From Globicatella sulfidifaciens DSM 15739 (lineage in GTDB: Bacteria > Bacillota > Bacilli > Lactobacillales > Aerococcaceae): a DNA stretch of 64,000 bases. Positions 55,770 through 64,000 of the stretch are shown one piece after another. The notes under the pieces are model-generated. The model made no database searches. It was not told where the DNA came from and worked only from the letters and a program-made list of their open reading frames with translations. The translations under genes and the position numbers were made by a program. The number at the start of each line of letters is the position of its first letter. Within the stretch, counting starts at the first letter, position 1. The stretch is taken from NCBI RefSeq assembly GCF_900167405.1, contig NZ_FUWO01000005.1:1-64000 (forward strand), given 5' to 3'.

Positions 55770-55779
55770 AATGTAATAT
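55751..55779 (+). promoter_or_regulatory. adhE promoter
   Basis: TTGACA (55751-55756), a 17-base spacer containing a Rex-like half-site, and TAATAT (55774-55779). Confidence 0.75.
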
Positions 55780-55821
55780 GAACTTGTAAAGAAGAAACAC
55801 CTATTGAGGAGGATTTAAAAA

Positions 55822-58464
55822 ATGGCAGAAGTTGTAGAAAAAAACAAACAGCAAATTGCTGAAGAGCATGTCGATGAATTAGTAAAAAAAGCGGTGGTGG
55901 CATTAGAAGAATTCCGTCTTTTAGATCAAGAGCAAGTGGATTATATTGTTGCAAAAGCATCAGTTGCAGCATTAGATCAACACGGTGTTTTAGCAAAACA
56001 CGCTTATGATGAAACCGGACGTGGTGTCTTTGAAGATAAAGCAACTAAAAACTTATTTGCTTGCGAACACGTTGTTAATAATATGCGTCATACTAAAACA
56101 GTTGGCATTATCTCAGAAGATGATGTTACAGGATTAACTTTAGTTGCTGAACCAGTAGGAGTTGTTTGTGGGATTACACCTACAACTAACCCAACTTCAA
56201 CTGCAATCTTTAAATCATTAATCTCATTAAAAACGCGTAACCCAATTGTTTTTGCATTCCACCCAGCAGCTCAAGAATCATCTGCTCATGCAGCGAAAGT
56301 TGTTTATGAAGCAGCAGTAGCAGCCGGAGCTCCTGAAAATTGTATCCAATGGATTACTTTACCTTCAATGGAAGCAACCTCTGCATTAATGAATCATCCA
56401 GACGTTGCTACTATCTTAGCAACAGGTGGTAACGCAATGGTTAAAGCCGCTTACTCTTGTGGTAAACCAGCATTAGGGGTAGGTGCAGGTAACGTACCAG
56501 CTTATGTTGAAAAATCAGCTAATGTTAAACAAGCAGCTTATGATATCGTGATGAGTAAATCATTTGATAATGGAATGGTTTGTGCTTCTGAACAAGCAGC
56601 CATTATTGATAAAGAAATTTACGATGAATTCTGTGACGAAATGAAGTCATATCACACTTACTTCGTTAATAAAGCTGAAAAAGCTAAATTAGAAGAATTC
56701 TGTTTTGGAGCAAAAGCAAATAGTAAAAATTGTGCAGATGCTAAATTAAATGCTGATATCGTTGGTAAACCTGCTACTTGGATTGCAGAACAAGCTGGCT
56801 TTACTGTACCAGAAGGAACAAATATTTTAGCAGCAGAAGTTTCAGAAGTAGGACCGAATGAACCATTAACACGTGAAAAATTATCACCAGTGATTGCTAT
56901 TCTAAAATCAGAAGATCAAGCAGATGGATTGAAGAAAGCTTGTCAAATGGTTGAGTTCAATGGTTTAGGACACTCAGCTGCTATCCATACTAATGATGAA
57001 GATTTAGTAAAAGAATTTGGACGTCAAGTTAAAGCAATTCGTGTTATTTGGAACTCACCTTCAACTTTTGGTGGTATTGGGGACGTTTATAATGCCTTCA
57101 TTCCTTCCTTAACTTTAGGATGTGGTTCTTACGGTGCCAACTCAGTTGGTGATAACGTTAGCGCAATCAATTTACTTAATATCAAAAAAGTGGGGAGACG
57201 TAGAAATAATATGCAATGGTTTAAAGTTCCTTCAAAAATCTATTTCGAACGTGATTCAATCCAATATTTACAAAAAATGCGTGATGTTGAAAAAGTATTT
57301 ATTGTAACTGATGAAATGATGGTTAAATTAGGATTTTTACATAAGATTATCGAACAATTACATTTACGTCGTAATAAAGTGGTTTATCAAGTATTCTCTA
57401 ACGTAGAACCAGATCCAGATATTTCAACTGTTCGTCGCGGTGCTGATCAAATGAAGAGCTTTGAACCTGATACAATTATTGCTTTAGGTGGGGGTTCTGT
57501 AATGGATGCTGCTAAAGTAATGTGGATGTTCTATGAACAACCAGAAATCGACTTCCGTGACTTAGTACAAAAATTCATGGATATTCGTAAACGTGCTTTC
57601 AAATTCCCTGAATTGGGTGAAAAAGCAAAATATGTTGGTATTCCAACGACATCTGGTACAGGATCGGAAGTGACACCATTTGCGGTTATTTCAGACAAGA
57701 AAAATAATATGAAGTACCCGTTAGCAGACTACTCATTAACACCAACTATTGCAATTATTGACCCTGCATTAGTAATGACAGTGCCAGATTTTGTAACAGC
57801 AGATACCGGTATGGACGTGTTAACGCATGCGATTGAAGCTTATACATCATTAATGGCAAACGATTATACCGATGGTTTAGCATTACAAGCGATTAAGATT
57901 GTATTTGAATACTTAGAACGTTCTGTTAAAGAAGCAGACTTTGAATCTCGTGAGAAAATGCATAATGCTTCAACAATGGCGGGTATGGCATTTGCGAATG
58001 CATTCTTAGGAATTTCTCACTCAATGGCTCATAAGATTGGTGGATTCTTCCATACTGTCCATGGCCGTACGAATGCGATTCTATTACCATATGTTATTCG
58101 TTACAATGGTACACGCCCTGCAAAACAAGGTAACTGGCCAAAATATAACTACTATAAAGCAGATGTTCGTTACCAAGATATTGCACGTTTATTAGGACTT
58201 AAAGCTGATACACCAGAAGAAGCAGTTGCTAGCTTAGCTCAAGCGGTTTATGACTTAGGTGAACGTTGTGGTATCCAAATGAGTATTAAAGCTCAAGGCG
58301 TGGACGAAAAAGAATACATGGCACGTGCAGAAGAAATTGCTTATCTTGCATATGAAGATCAATGTACACCTGTTAACCCACGTTTAGCATTAGTAAGTGA
58401 TATGAAAGAAATCATCGAGGATGCTTACTATGGATACAAAGAGCGTCCAGGTCGTTTAAAATAA
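55822..58464 (+). CDS. adhE: Bifunctional acetaldehyde/alcohol dehydrogenase AdhE
   Basis: AdhE reduces acetyl-CoA to acetaldehyde and then ethanol, regenerating two NAD+ in fermentation. The N-terminal aldehyde dehydrogenase (1-440) has the catalytic Cys near 254 in NGMVCASEQAAI. The C-terminal iron-dependent alcohol dehydrogenase (about 455-880) has IALGGGSVMDAAK, TTSGTGSEVTPFAVI and iron ligands in DVLTHAIEAYTS and GISHSMAHKIGGFFHTVHG. The length of 880 residues is normal for spirosome-forming AdhE. GAGGAGG precedes the ATG. The promoter carries NADH-sensor (Rex) type half-sites, in line with redox control. Confidence 0.97.
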   Translation: MAEVVEKNKQQIAEEHVDELVKKAVVALEEFRLLDQEQVDYIVAKASVAALDQHGVLAKHAYDETGRGVFEDKATKNLFACEHVVNNMRHTKTVGIISEDDVTGLTLVAEPVGVVCGITPTTNPTSTAIFKSLISLKTRNPIVFAFHPAAQESSAHAAKVVYEAAVAAGAPENCIQWITLPSMEATSALMNHPDVATILATGGNAMVKAAYSCGKPALGVGAGNVPAYVEKSANVKQAAYDIVMSKSFDNGMVCASEQAAIIDKEIYDEFCDEMKSYHTYFVNKAEKAKLEEFCFGAKANSKNCADAKLNADIVGKPATWIAEQAGFTVPEGTNILAAEVSEVGPNEPLTREKLSPVIAILKSEDQADGLKKACQMVEFNGLGHSAAIHTNDEDLVKEFGRQVKAIRVIWNSPSTFGGIGDVYNAFIPSLTLGCGSYGANSVGDNVSAINLLNIKKVGRRRNNMQWFKVPSKIYFERDSIQYLQKMRDVEKVFIVTDEMMVKLGFLHKIIEQLHLRRNKVVYQVFSNVEPDPDISTVRRGADQMKSFEPDTIIALGGGSVMDAAKVMWMFYEQPEIDFRDLVQKFMDIRKRAFKFPELGEKAKYVGIPTTSGTGSEVTPFAVISDKKNNMKYPLADYSLTPTIAIIDPALVMTVPDFVTADTGMDVLTHAIEAYTSLMANDYTDGLALQAIKIVFEYLERSVKEADFESREKMHNASTMAGMAFANAFLGISHSMAHKIGGFFHTVHGRTNAILLPYVIRYNGTRPAKQGNWPKYNYYKADVRYQDIARLLGLKADTPEEAVASLAQAVYDLGERCGIQMSIKAQGVDEKEYMARAEEIAYLAYEDQCTPVNPRLALVSDMKEIIEDAYYGYKERPGRLK

Positions 58465-58480
58465 TTTAGTTGATAGAAAA

Positions 58481-58525
58481 TAATAAGAGCTTTGTGCTGA
58501 TGCAGAGCACAAAGAACTCTTATTA
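58481..58525 (+). terminator. Stem-loop 1 after adhE, likely its terminator
   Basis: TAATAAGAG..TTTGTGCT pairs with AG.GCACAAA..CTCTTATTA around GATGC. It is a long imperfect stem without a classical T-run. Confidence 0.65.
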
Positions 58526-58765
58526 ACACGAAGCACAAAATAATTCGCTTCCTCTTCGTGTTAACTTCAATTGTGGACTAGTTTTTATGGGAGATAATGT
58601 CTAGTCATTTAGTATCGGAATAGCCAATCGGCTATTCCGTTGTTTTTTGTAAAGAAAACAGGCCAAGTGTAACATCACTTGGCCTGTTATTAATAAGGTT
58701 ATACAAATTTTGTGTGGCCCCACCAGAAGAGAGTATTTCTGGTGGGCATCCACTAAATATTTAGT
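58523..58765. repeat. Series of unrelated inverted repeats downstream of adhE
   Basis: Stem-loops at 58523-58564 (TTAACACGAAG/CTTCGTGTTAA), 58576-58606 (GACTAG/CTAGTC), 58616-58639 (CGGAATAGCC/GGCTATTCCG followed by TTGTTTTTT), 58657-58688 (AACAGGCCAAGTG/CACTTGGCCTGTT), 58717-58747 (GCCC.ACCAGAA/TTCTGGTGGGC) and 58752-58765 (ACTAAAT/ATTTAGT). They share no sequence. The fourth, at 58616, looks like a terminator. Confidence 0.7.
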
Positions 58766-58900
58766 AGAGAAAATGGAATGGGTAAGAAGTGGAAAATGAT
58801 CTATTGTTTTCTTGGCAATCTTCATTATTAAACACTCGAGTTTTAAGTATGTGTAAAAAAAGATTCACAAAAAAGAAACAGAGTTCTACCAAACATTTTT

Positions 58901-58932
58901 TTCAACAACAAGACAGCTGTCATGTTGTTGAA
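58901..58932. repeat. 32-bp near-perfect palindrome
   Basis: TTCAACAACA..GACAG / CTGTC..TGTTGTTGAA, with a single A-A mismatch and no loop. It could be a protein-binding site or cruciform. Between it and plsY a CTATCCTT/AAGGATAG pair (about 59030-59076) may terminate plsY on the minus strand. Confidence 0.75.
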
Positions 58933-59103
58933 TCTCTCACTTGAGAATAAGTACAAGCTTGATAGAGAAACATACCAGAGATATTTTCCAATCTTTCCTT
59001 AGAGAATCATCGATGGACATTGCTTTCTAAACTATCCTTAAAAAACAAGCAAGCCCCCGACAAAAAGGATAGCTAGTATATTATTACTCAATGATATTAG
59101 GTG

Positions 59104-59715
59104 TTATTTGCTATTATTTGTTGGTTTTCTAAGACCGAAATTAATACGACTTTCTTCACCTTTCATCAAACGTACCACATTAGTACGATGGCGATAAATC
59201 ATAAAGGCGGCAATTGCGACAAAGCCAAGACCAAAAATTAACGGTTGGGTAAATAAAACATATAAGGCGGCTAATGAATAACTGGTTATGGCGGCTAAAC
59301 TAATGGTACTTGTTAAATAGATTAATATAAATAACACTAATACAAAGCTTAGACCAATGAAAAAATTATAACCAGCTAGTACGGCAAAAGAAGTTGCGAC
59401 CACTTTTCCACCACGAAAATTGGCAAAAATAGGATAAGCATGACCTAAAATAGCAGCTATACCGGCTCCCATGATTACCCAATCGGTATGAGGATAAAAG
59501 TAATGTGCCAGTAACATCGCTACCAGCCCTTTTAAAACATCGATTACTGAGACAAAAACAGCAGCTTTAAATCCAAAATTACGTCCAATATTGGTGGCGC
59601 CACTATTACCACTACCTAATTCTCGCACATCAATTTGGTGTTTCATTTTTGAATACCAAACACCGGTTGGAATTGATCCTAATAAATAACAAATAAATAA
59701 AAATATAAATTGCAT
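59104..59715 (-). CDS. plsY: Acyl-phosphate:glycerol-3-phosphate acyltransferase
   Basis: PlsY transfers the acyl group from acyl phosphate to glycerol-3-phosphate, the first step of phospholipid synthesis in Gram-positives. The 203-residue membrane protein has the conserved loops GSIPTGVW near residue 13, RELGSGNSGATN near 32, and GHAYPIFANFRGGKVVATS near 90-108. A GGAGGT site precedes the ATG. It is divergent from parE, an order conserved in many Lactobacillales. The intervening region holds repeat copy 8. Confidence 0.95.
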   Translation of the reverse strand: MQFIFLFICYLLGSIPTGVWYSKMKHQIDVRELGSGNSGATNIGRNFGFKAAVFVSVIDVLKGLVAMLLAHYFYPHTDWVIMGAGIAAILGHAYPIFANFRGGKVVATSFAVLAGYNFFIGLSFVLVLFILIYLTSTISLAAITSYSLAALYVLFTQPLIFGLGFVAIAAFMIYRHRTNVVRLMKGEESRINFGLRKPTNNSK

Positions 59716-59803
59716 AATAAACCTCCATCTTTGGATATACGCTATTATTTTACATTAAATAAAGTGAAACAACAATGATTAACTTATCTTATTTAAAAAG
59801 CAG

Positions 59804-60342
59804 GAGGCTGGGCAAAAACTTTTTAAATTCTGTTCAGGCATATCTATTTAATTCAAAGCGCAGTGGTTGAGTGGCCTCAATTGGCGTCTTAACGAGTTAG
59901 GTATAAACATAAAAAATTCAATCAAGTTATTACTCGATATTTAAAAGCGCAGTGGTTGAGTGGTCTCAAACTGCGTCTTAAGATAGCTGAGTATAATCTT
60001 GGAAAATTCGATCACGTTATTGTGCGTTAATTTATAGCGCAGTGGTTGAGTGGTCTCAAACTGCGTCTTTCGACTTGTTTGAGGCCTACTCAACTGTGCG
60101 GGGGTAGGCCAACGAAGCGAAAATCATTCGATTTTCTACTTCTGGTCTACTCCCAACTGTGCGGCGGGAGGCCGACGAAGCGAAAATCGTTTAATTTTCT
60201 ACTTCTGGTCCACTCCCAACTGTGCGGGGGTAGGCCGACGAAGCGAAAACTATTCGATTTTCTACTTCTGGTCTACTCCCAACTGTGCGGGGGTAGGCCA
60301 ACGAAGCGAAAATCATTCGATTTTCTACTTTTGGTCCACTCT
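59804..60342 (+). repeat. Composite repeat copy 8 (leader, 3 x A, A', 4 x B)
   Basis: This is the largest copy. The leader is GAGGCTGGGCAAAAAC. A hairpins start at 59858, 59947 and 60037 (89 and 90 bp). A' is at about 60071-60090. Four B units start at 60091, 60154, 60217 and 60280, each exactly 63 bp. The last lacks the TGCCC variant found at the end of other copies. Because 63 is a multiple of three, an open frame of 117 codons with a 21-residue repeat arises (60046-60399) without a ribosome binding site. The copy lies between the divergent genes plsY and parE. Confidence 0.95.
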
Positions 60343-60453
60343 CATGTAAGTTGTATTTGCTTAAATTACAAATTTCGAGTAATATTTGAAAAGCAGTAAA
60401 GTTATTTGCTATTATAGAAGAGTTGAGTATAAGAAAATTTTAGAGGTGATTAA

Positions 60454-62763
60454 ATGTCAGAAACAAAGACGACACCAATTCAATATAATGATGACGCGAT
60501 TCAAATATTGGAAGGTTTGGACGCAGTAAGAAAAAGACCAGGGATGTATATCGGTTCGACAGACCAAAGAGGATTACATCATTTAATTTATGAGATTGTC
60601 GATAATTCAGTCGACGAAGCTTTATCTGGTTTTGCTGATTATATTAAAGTAGAAATTAAAGCAGATGGTAGTGTTCGAGTACAAGATAATGGCCGCGGGA
60701 TGCCGGTTGGTCAGCATGCAAGTGGGGTACCGACCATTCAAGTTATTTTAACTGTCCTCCATGCGGGGGGTAAGTTTGGTCAAGGGGGTTATAAATCCTC
60801 CGGAGGACTTCATGGTGTGGGCGCCAGTGTGGTAAATGCTTTGTCTTCATGGTTAGAAGTGACCGTTGAACGTGATGGCAATCTTTATCGAATGCGATTT
60901 GAAAATGGAGGGAAGCCTGCTACTAAATTAGTTAAATCAAAAGCTTCAAGTAAATCGGCTCATGGTACTACCGTGCATTTTATGCCAGATAAAAGTATTT
61001 TTGGTAATGCTCAAATTAATTCGGAAGTGATTGCTGAGCGATTAAGAGAGTCTGCCTTTTTATTAAAGGGCTTAACGATAGAATTAGTAGATGAACGCCA
61101 TGACTACCAAGAACTTTTTCATTATGAAAAAGGTTTAGAAGATTTTATTCAATATTTAAATGAAGAAAAAGATGTATTGGGTGATGCGTTTAGTTTTTCA
61201 GCGGCAGTGGAAGAATTTGAAGTTGATTTTTCAATGCAATACAATGACGGATATTCCGAAACAATTTTATCATTTGCTAATAATGTTCGGACTGCTTCTG
61301 GGGGAACACATGAAGTCGGTATGAAAACCGGGATTACTAAAGCGTTTAATGATTACGGTCGTAAAGTAGGTCTAATTAAAGAAAAAGATAAAAACTTAGA
61401 AGGTAGTGACGTTCGCGAAGGTTTGACAGCTGTGGTATCTGTTCGTATTCCAGAACAATATTTACAATTCGAAGGTCAAACCAAAGAAAAATTGGGTACA
61501 CCTAAAGCCCGGCCTTTAGTAGAAAATTTAATGTATGAACGTCTTTCAAGTTTCTTAAATGAAAATGGGAACTTTAGCCAAATGATCTTACGCAAGGCGA
61601 TTCGTGCTCGTGAAACCCGCGAATTGGCGCGTAAAGCTAGAGAAGCCGCTCGTAGTGGGACTAAAAAATCATCACAAGAAAAATTGATTTCTGGTAAGTT
61701 AACCAAAGCTCAATCAAAAGATGCGAGTAAAAACGAATTATACCTAGTCGAGGGGGATTCAGCTGGTGGATCTGCAAAATTAGGCCGTGACCGCCGTTAT
61801 CAAGCTATTTTGCCATTACGTGGTAAAGTAATTAATACTGAAAAAGCGTCAATGCAAGATATCATGAAAAACGAAGAAATCAATACGATGATTTATACTA
61901 TCGGGGCAGGAGTAGGAACTGATTTTGATATTAATTCATGTAATTACGATAAAATTATTATTATGACCGATGCGGATACCGATGGGGCTCATATTCAAGT
62001 CTTACTCTTAACTTTCTTTTATCGTTATATGAAACCATTACTTGAAGCAGGAAAAGTTTATTTAGCAATGCCACCACTCTATAAAGTTTCAAAAGGTTCT
62101 GGTAAGAAACAACAAATAGAATATGCTTGGACCGATGAGGAGTTACAATCAGCTATTAAGAAGATTGGGCGAGGCTATATTTTACAACGTTACAAAGGTT
62201 TAGGGGAAATGAATGCGGACCAGTTATGGGAGACAACGATGAACCCAGATTCTCGAATTTTAATTCGTGTAACGATTGATGATGCGGCGCAGGTTGAACG
62301 CCGTGTGACGACCTTAATGGGAGCGAAAGTTGAACCGCGTCGTAAATGGATTGAAAGTAATGTTCAATTCACGATGGATGAAGAAGATACTTTATTAAAA
62401 GAAAACCAAGGGACTAGTCAGTCTACTGACCAAACAACTGAAGAGTTAATTAAAGAAGCTCATGGATTGAAGGATGATGATGAAATAGACACATTGGAAG
62501 AAGCAATGGATTTAGAAAATGCTGAAAATAGTAGCCCTAATCATCATGTAGTAGACGAGACCAATGACATGACCGAACAGAGTTCAAACGATACGAAAAA
62601 CACTACTAATCGTAAAAGCAAAAAGCAATCAACGGTTAACCGTCCAACAGCCAAAACAACAAAGAAAAAATCTACTCAATCAAAATCAAAGACAGTAAAA
62701 AAAGAGACTGATAAGCCATTGGATAATGAAGATGATGAAAATGGCCAGTTAGAATTATTTTAG
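60454..62763 (+). CDS. parE: DNA topoisomerase IV subunit B with extended C-terminal tail
   Basis: ParE is the ATPase subunit of topoisomerase IV, which unlinks sister chromosomes. The GHKL ATPase has EIVDNSVDEALSG, VQDNGRGMPVG and GGLHGVGASVVNALS in the first 135 residues. TOPRIM motifs are LYLVEGDSAGGSAK near 430 and IIMTDADTDGAHIQ near 505. Most ParE proteins end near residue 650. This one continues for about 120 residues: an acidic part, then a Lys/Thr/Ser-rich part, and finally GQLELF, which looks like a beta-clamp binding motif. GAGGTG precedes the ATG. parC follows after 10 bases. Confidence 0.93.
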   Translation: MSETKTTPIQYNDDAIQILEGLDAVRKRPGMYIGSTDQRGLHHLIYEIVDNSVDEALSGFADYIKVEIKADGSVRVQDNGRGMPVGQHASGVPTIQVILTVLHAGGKFGQGGYKSSGGLHGVGASVVNALSSWLEVTVERDGNLYRMRFENGGKPATKLVKSKASSKSAHGTTVHFMPDKSIFGNAQINSEVIAERLRESAFLLKGLTIELVDERHDYQELFHYEKGLEDFIQYLNEEKDVLGDAFSFSAAVEEFEVDFSMQYNDGYSETILSFANNVRTASGGTHEVGMKTGITKAFNDYGRKVGLIKEKDKNLEGSDVREGLTAVVSVRIPEQYLQFEGQTKEKLGTPKARPLVENLMYERLSSFLNENGNFSQMILRKAIRARETRELARKAREAARSGTKKSSQEKLISGKLTKAQSKDASKNELYLVEGDSAGGSAKLGRDRRYQAILPLRGKVINTEKASMQDIMKNEEINTMIYTIGAGVGTDFDINSCNYDKIIIMTDADTDGAHIQVLLLTFFYRYMKPLLEAGKVYLAMPPLYKVSKGSGKKQQIEYAWTDEELQSAIKKIGRGYILQRYKGLGEMNADQLWETTMNPDSRILIRVTIDDAAQVERRVTTLMGAKVEPRRKWIESNVQFTMDEEDTLLKENQGTSQSTDQTTEELIKEAHGLKDDDEIDTLEEAMDLENAENSSPNHHVVDETNDMTEQSSNDTKNTTNRKSKKQSTVNRPTAKTTKKKSTQSKSKTVKKETDKPLDNEDDENGQLELF

Positions 62764-62773
62764 GAGGTAAAAC

Positions 62774-64000
62774 ATGGTAAAAGAAAATATTCAAGAATTA
62801 AATTTTGCCAGTGTCATTGGAGATCGTTTTGGACGTTATTCTAAATACATCATCCAAGAGCGTGCTTTACCTGATATCCGTGATGGCTTGAAACCGGTAC
62901 AACGCCGTATTTTATATGCAATGTACATGGACCGCAATACCGCTAGTAATCCATACCGTAAGTCTGCTAAGACAGTAGGGAATGTAATTGGTAATTATCA
63001 TCCTCATGGGGATTCTTCCGTTTATGAAGCGATGGTCCGCATGAGTCAAGATTGGAAATTACGCGAAACCTTAATTGATATGCATGGTAATAACGGGAGT
63101 ATGGATGGCGACCCAGCAGCGGCTATGCGTTATACGGAAGCGCGTTTATCACCTATTGCCGATGAGTTATTACGTGATATTCAACATGAGACGGTTGAGC
63201 ATCTGCTAAACTTTGACGATACACTAGAAGAGCCAACTGTTTTACCTGCTCGTTTTCCAAATTTATTAGTCAATGGTGCCACTGGTATTTCGGCTGGTTA
63301 TGCCACTGAAATACCACCTCACAATTTAGGTGAAGTGATCGATGCAGTTGTCTATATGTTAACCCATAAGCGTTATCGTTTAGATGATATTATAAAATTA
63401 ATTCCTGCACCCGACTTTCCCACAGGGGCGATTATTCAAGGGGCAGACCAAATCCGTAAAGCCTATGAAACGGGTCAAGGAAAAATTGTCGTACGTTCTT
63501 TAACTGAAATAGAAGACCTGAAAGGTAATAAGCAACAAATTGTGGTGACGGAATTACCATTTGATGTTAATAAAGCCAAATTAATTCAACGTTTGGATGA
63601 TATTCGTATTCAGAAGAAAATTGAAGGGATATCGGAAGTTCGTGATGAAAGTGACCGAAATGGTGTGCGTGTGGTCATTGAATTAAAACGTGAAGTGAAT
63701 GCTGAAGGAATCTTACAATACTTATTAAAAAATACTGAATTACAAGTTAATTATCACTTTAATATGGTCGCAATTCATAATCGCCGTCCGGAAGTGGTAG
63801 GCTTATTGCAAATGTTAGAAGCTTATATTGATCATCAAAAAGAGGTGATTACAAAGCGTACCAAGCATATGTTAACAACCGATAAAAAACGTCTACATAT
63901 TGTTGAAGGTTTAATTCGGGTTGTGTCGATTTTAGACGAAGTGATTGCGGTCATTCGTAATTCTGATAATAAAGCAGATGCTAAGCGTAACTTAGAACGT
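62774..64000 (+). CDS. parC: DNA topoisomerase IV subunit A (partial, runs off the end)
   Basis: The first 409 codons are present. The start matches ParC rather than Gyr[26 protein letters not shown], then [31 protein letters not shown]. The catalytic Tyr lies in [18 protein letters not shown] near residue 119-122. The quinolone-determining stretch [13 protein letters not shown] has wild-type Ser and Glu residues. AGGAGG lies 7 bases before the ATG. Continuous with parE, it forms the topoisomerase IV operon. The C-terminal DNA-wrapping domain is outside the window. Confidence 0.95.
   Translation, partial: MVKENIQELNFASVIGDRFGRYSKYIIQERALPDIRDGLKPVQRRILYAMYMDRNTASNPYRKSAKTVGNVIGNYHPHGDSSVYEAMVRMSQDWKLRETLIDMHGNNGSMDGDPAAAMRYTEARLSPIADELLRDIQHETVEHLLNFDDTLEEPTVLPARFPNLLVNGATGISAGYATEIPPHNLGEVIDAVVYMLTHKRYRLDDIIKLIPAPDFPTGAIIQGADQIRKAYETGQGKIVVRSLTEIEDLKGNKQQIVVTELPFDVNKAKLIQRLDDIRIQKKIEGISEVRDESDRNGVRVVIELKREVNAEGILQYLLKNTELQVNYHFNMVAIHNRRPEVVGLLQMLEAYIDHQKEVITKRTKHMLTTDKKRLHIVEGLIRVVSILDEVIAVIRNSDNKADAKRNLER

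Noticed and set aside
60046-60399. 117-codon open frame with a 21-residue repeat.
   Set aside because: It is a consequence of the 63-bp B repeat; it begins with TTG inside an A hairpin and has no ribosome binding site.

Overview
The window is low-GC Firmicute DNA with strong AGGAGG-type ribosome binding sites. It carries PolC together with DnaE, a Gram-positive PrsA lipoprotein, an LPXTG surface protein, a bifunctional AdhE and a preQ1-II type riboswitch. This points to the Lactobacillales. Gene content and repeat style suggest an Aerococcaceae-like organism, but that is an inference. I recognised no rRNA or tRNA gene.

Layout. 1-9000: prsA, cshB, rseP and polC. 9183-16000: cvfB-xerD, deoB-punA and ribT-scpA-scpB-rluB. 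16149-25520: a heterodimeric ABC exporter, a secreted Ig-like protein with a possible ATT start, ung, a Tad2-like DUF2829 protein, an SDR, queT and a small DUF2929 membrane protein. 25678-31992: dnaE, then pfkA-pyk. 33094-39638: a glucuronide/hexosaminide locus (GPH symporter, beta-glucuronidase, HAD phosphatase, GH3 hexosaminidase) with shared palindromic operators and a cre-like site. 40410-45200: rbgA-rnhB, dprA and topA. 45814-55089: an AraC regulator divergent from pyc, then a cell-envelope cluster (CapA-like lipoprotein, LPXTG protein, thioredoxin-like protein, lipoprotein). 55822-64000: adhE under a cluster of Rex-like half-sites, plsY, parE and the start of parC.

The main unexplained structure is a modular intergenic repeat family. 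Eight composite copies lie between genes, plus eroded and solo parts. Each copy has 2-4 tandem units of about 90 bp, made of an AT-rich spacer and a hairpin called A here (CGCAG..TTGAG/CTCAA.CTGCG). These are followed by a degenerate inverted A (A') and then 0-4 units of a 63-bp near-palindrome called B. The hairpins show compensatory changes, the outer ends look like imperfect terminal inverted repeats, and solo B-type hairpins with T-runs act as plausible terminators of neighbouring genes. The architecture resembles pneumococcal BOX elements, but I do not recognise the sequence. It is my best candidate for an undescribed system.

Other notable points: ParE has a long tail ending in a clamp-binding-like QLELF motif; at least seven unrelated inverted repeats follow adhE; a self-closing leader precedes ribT; and an IS21 istB remnant abuts one repeat copy.
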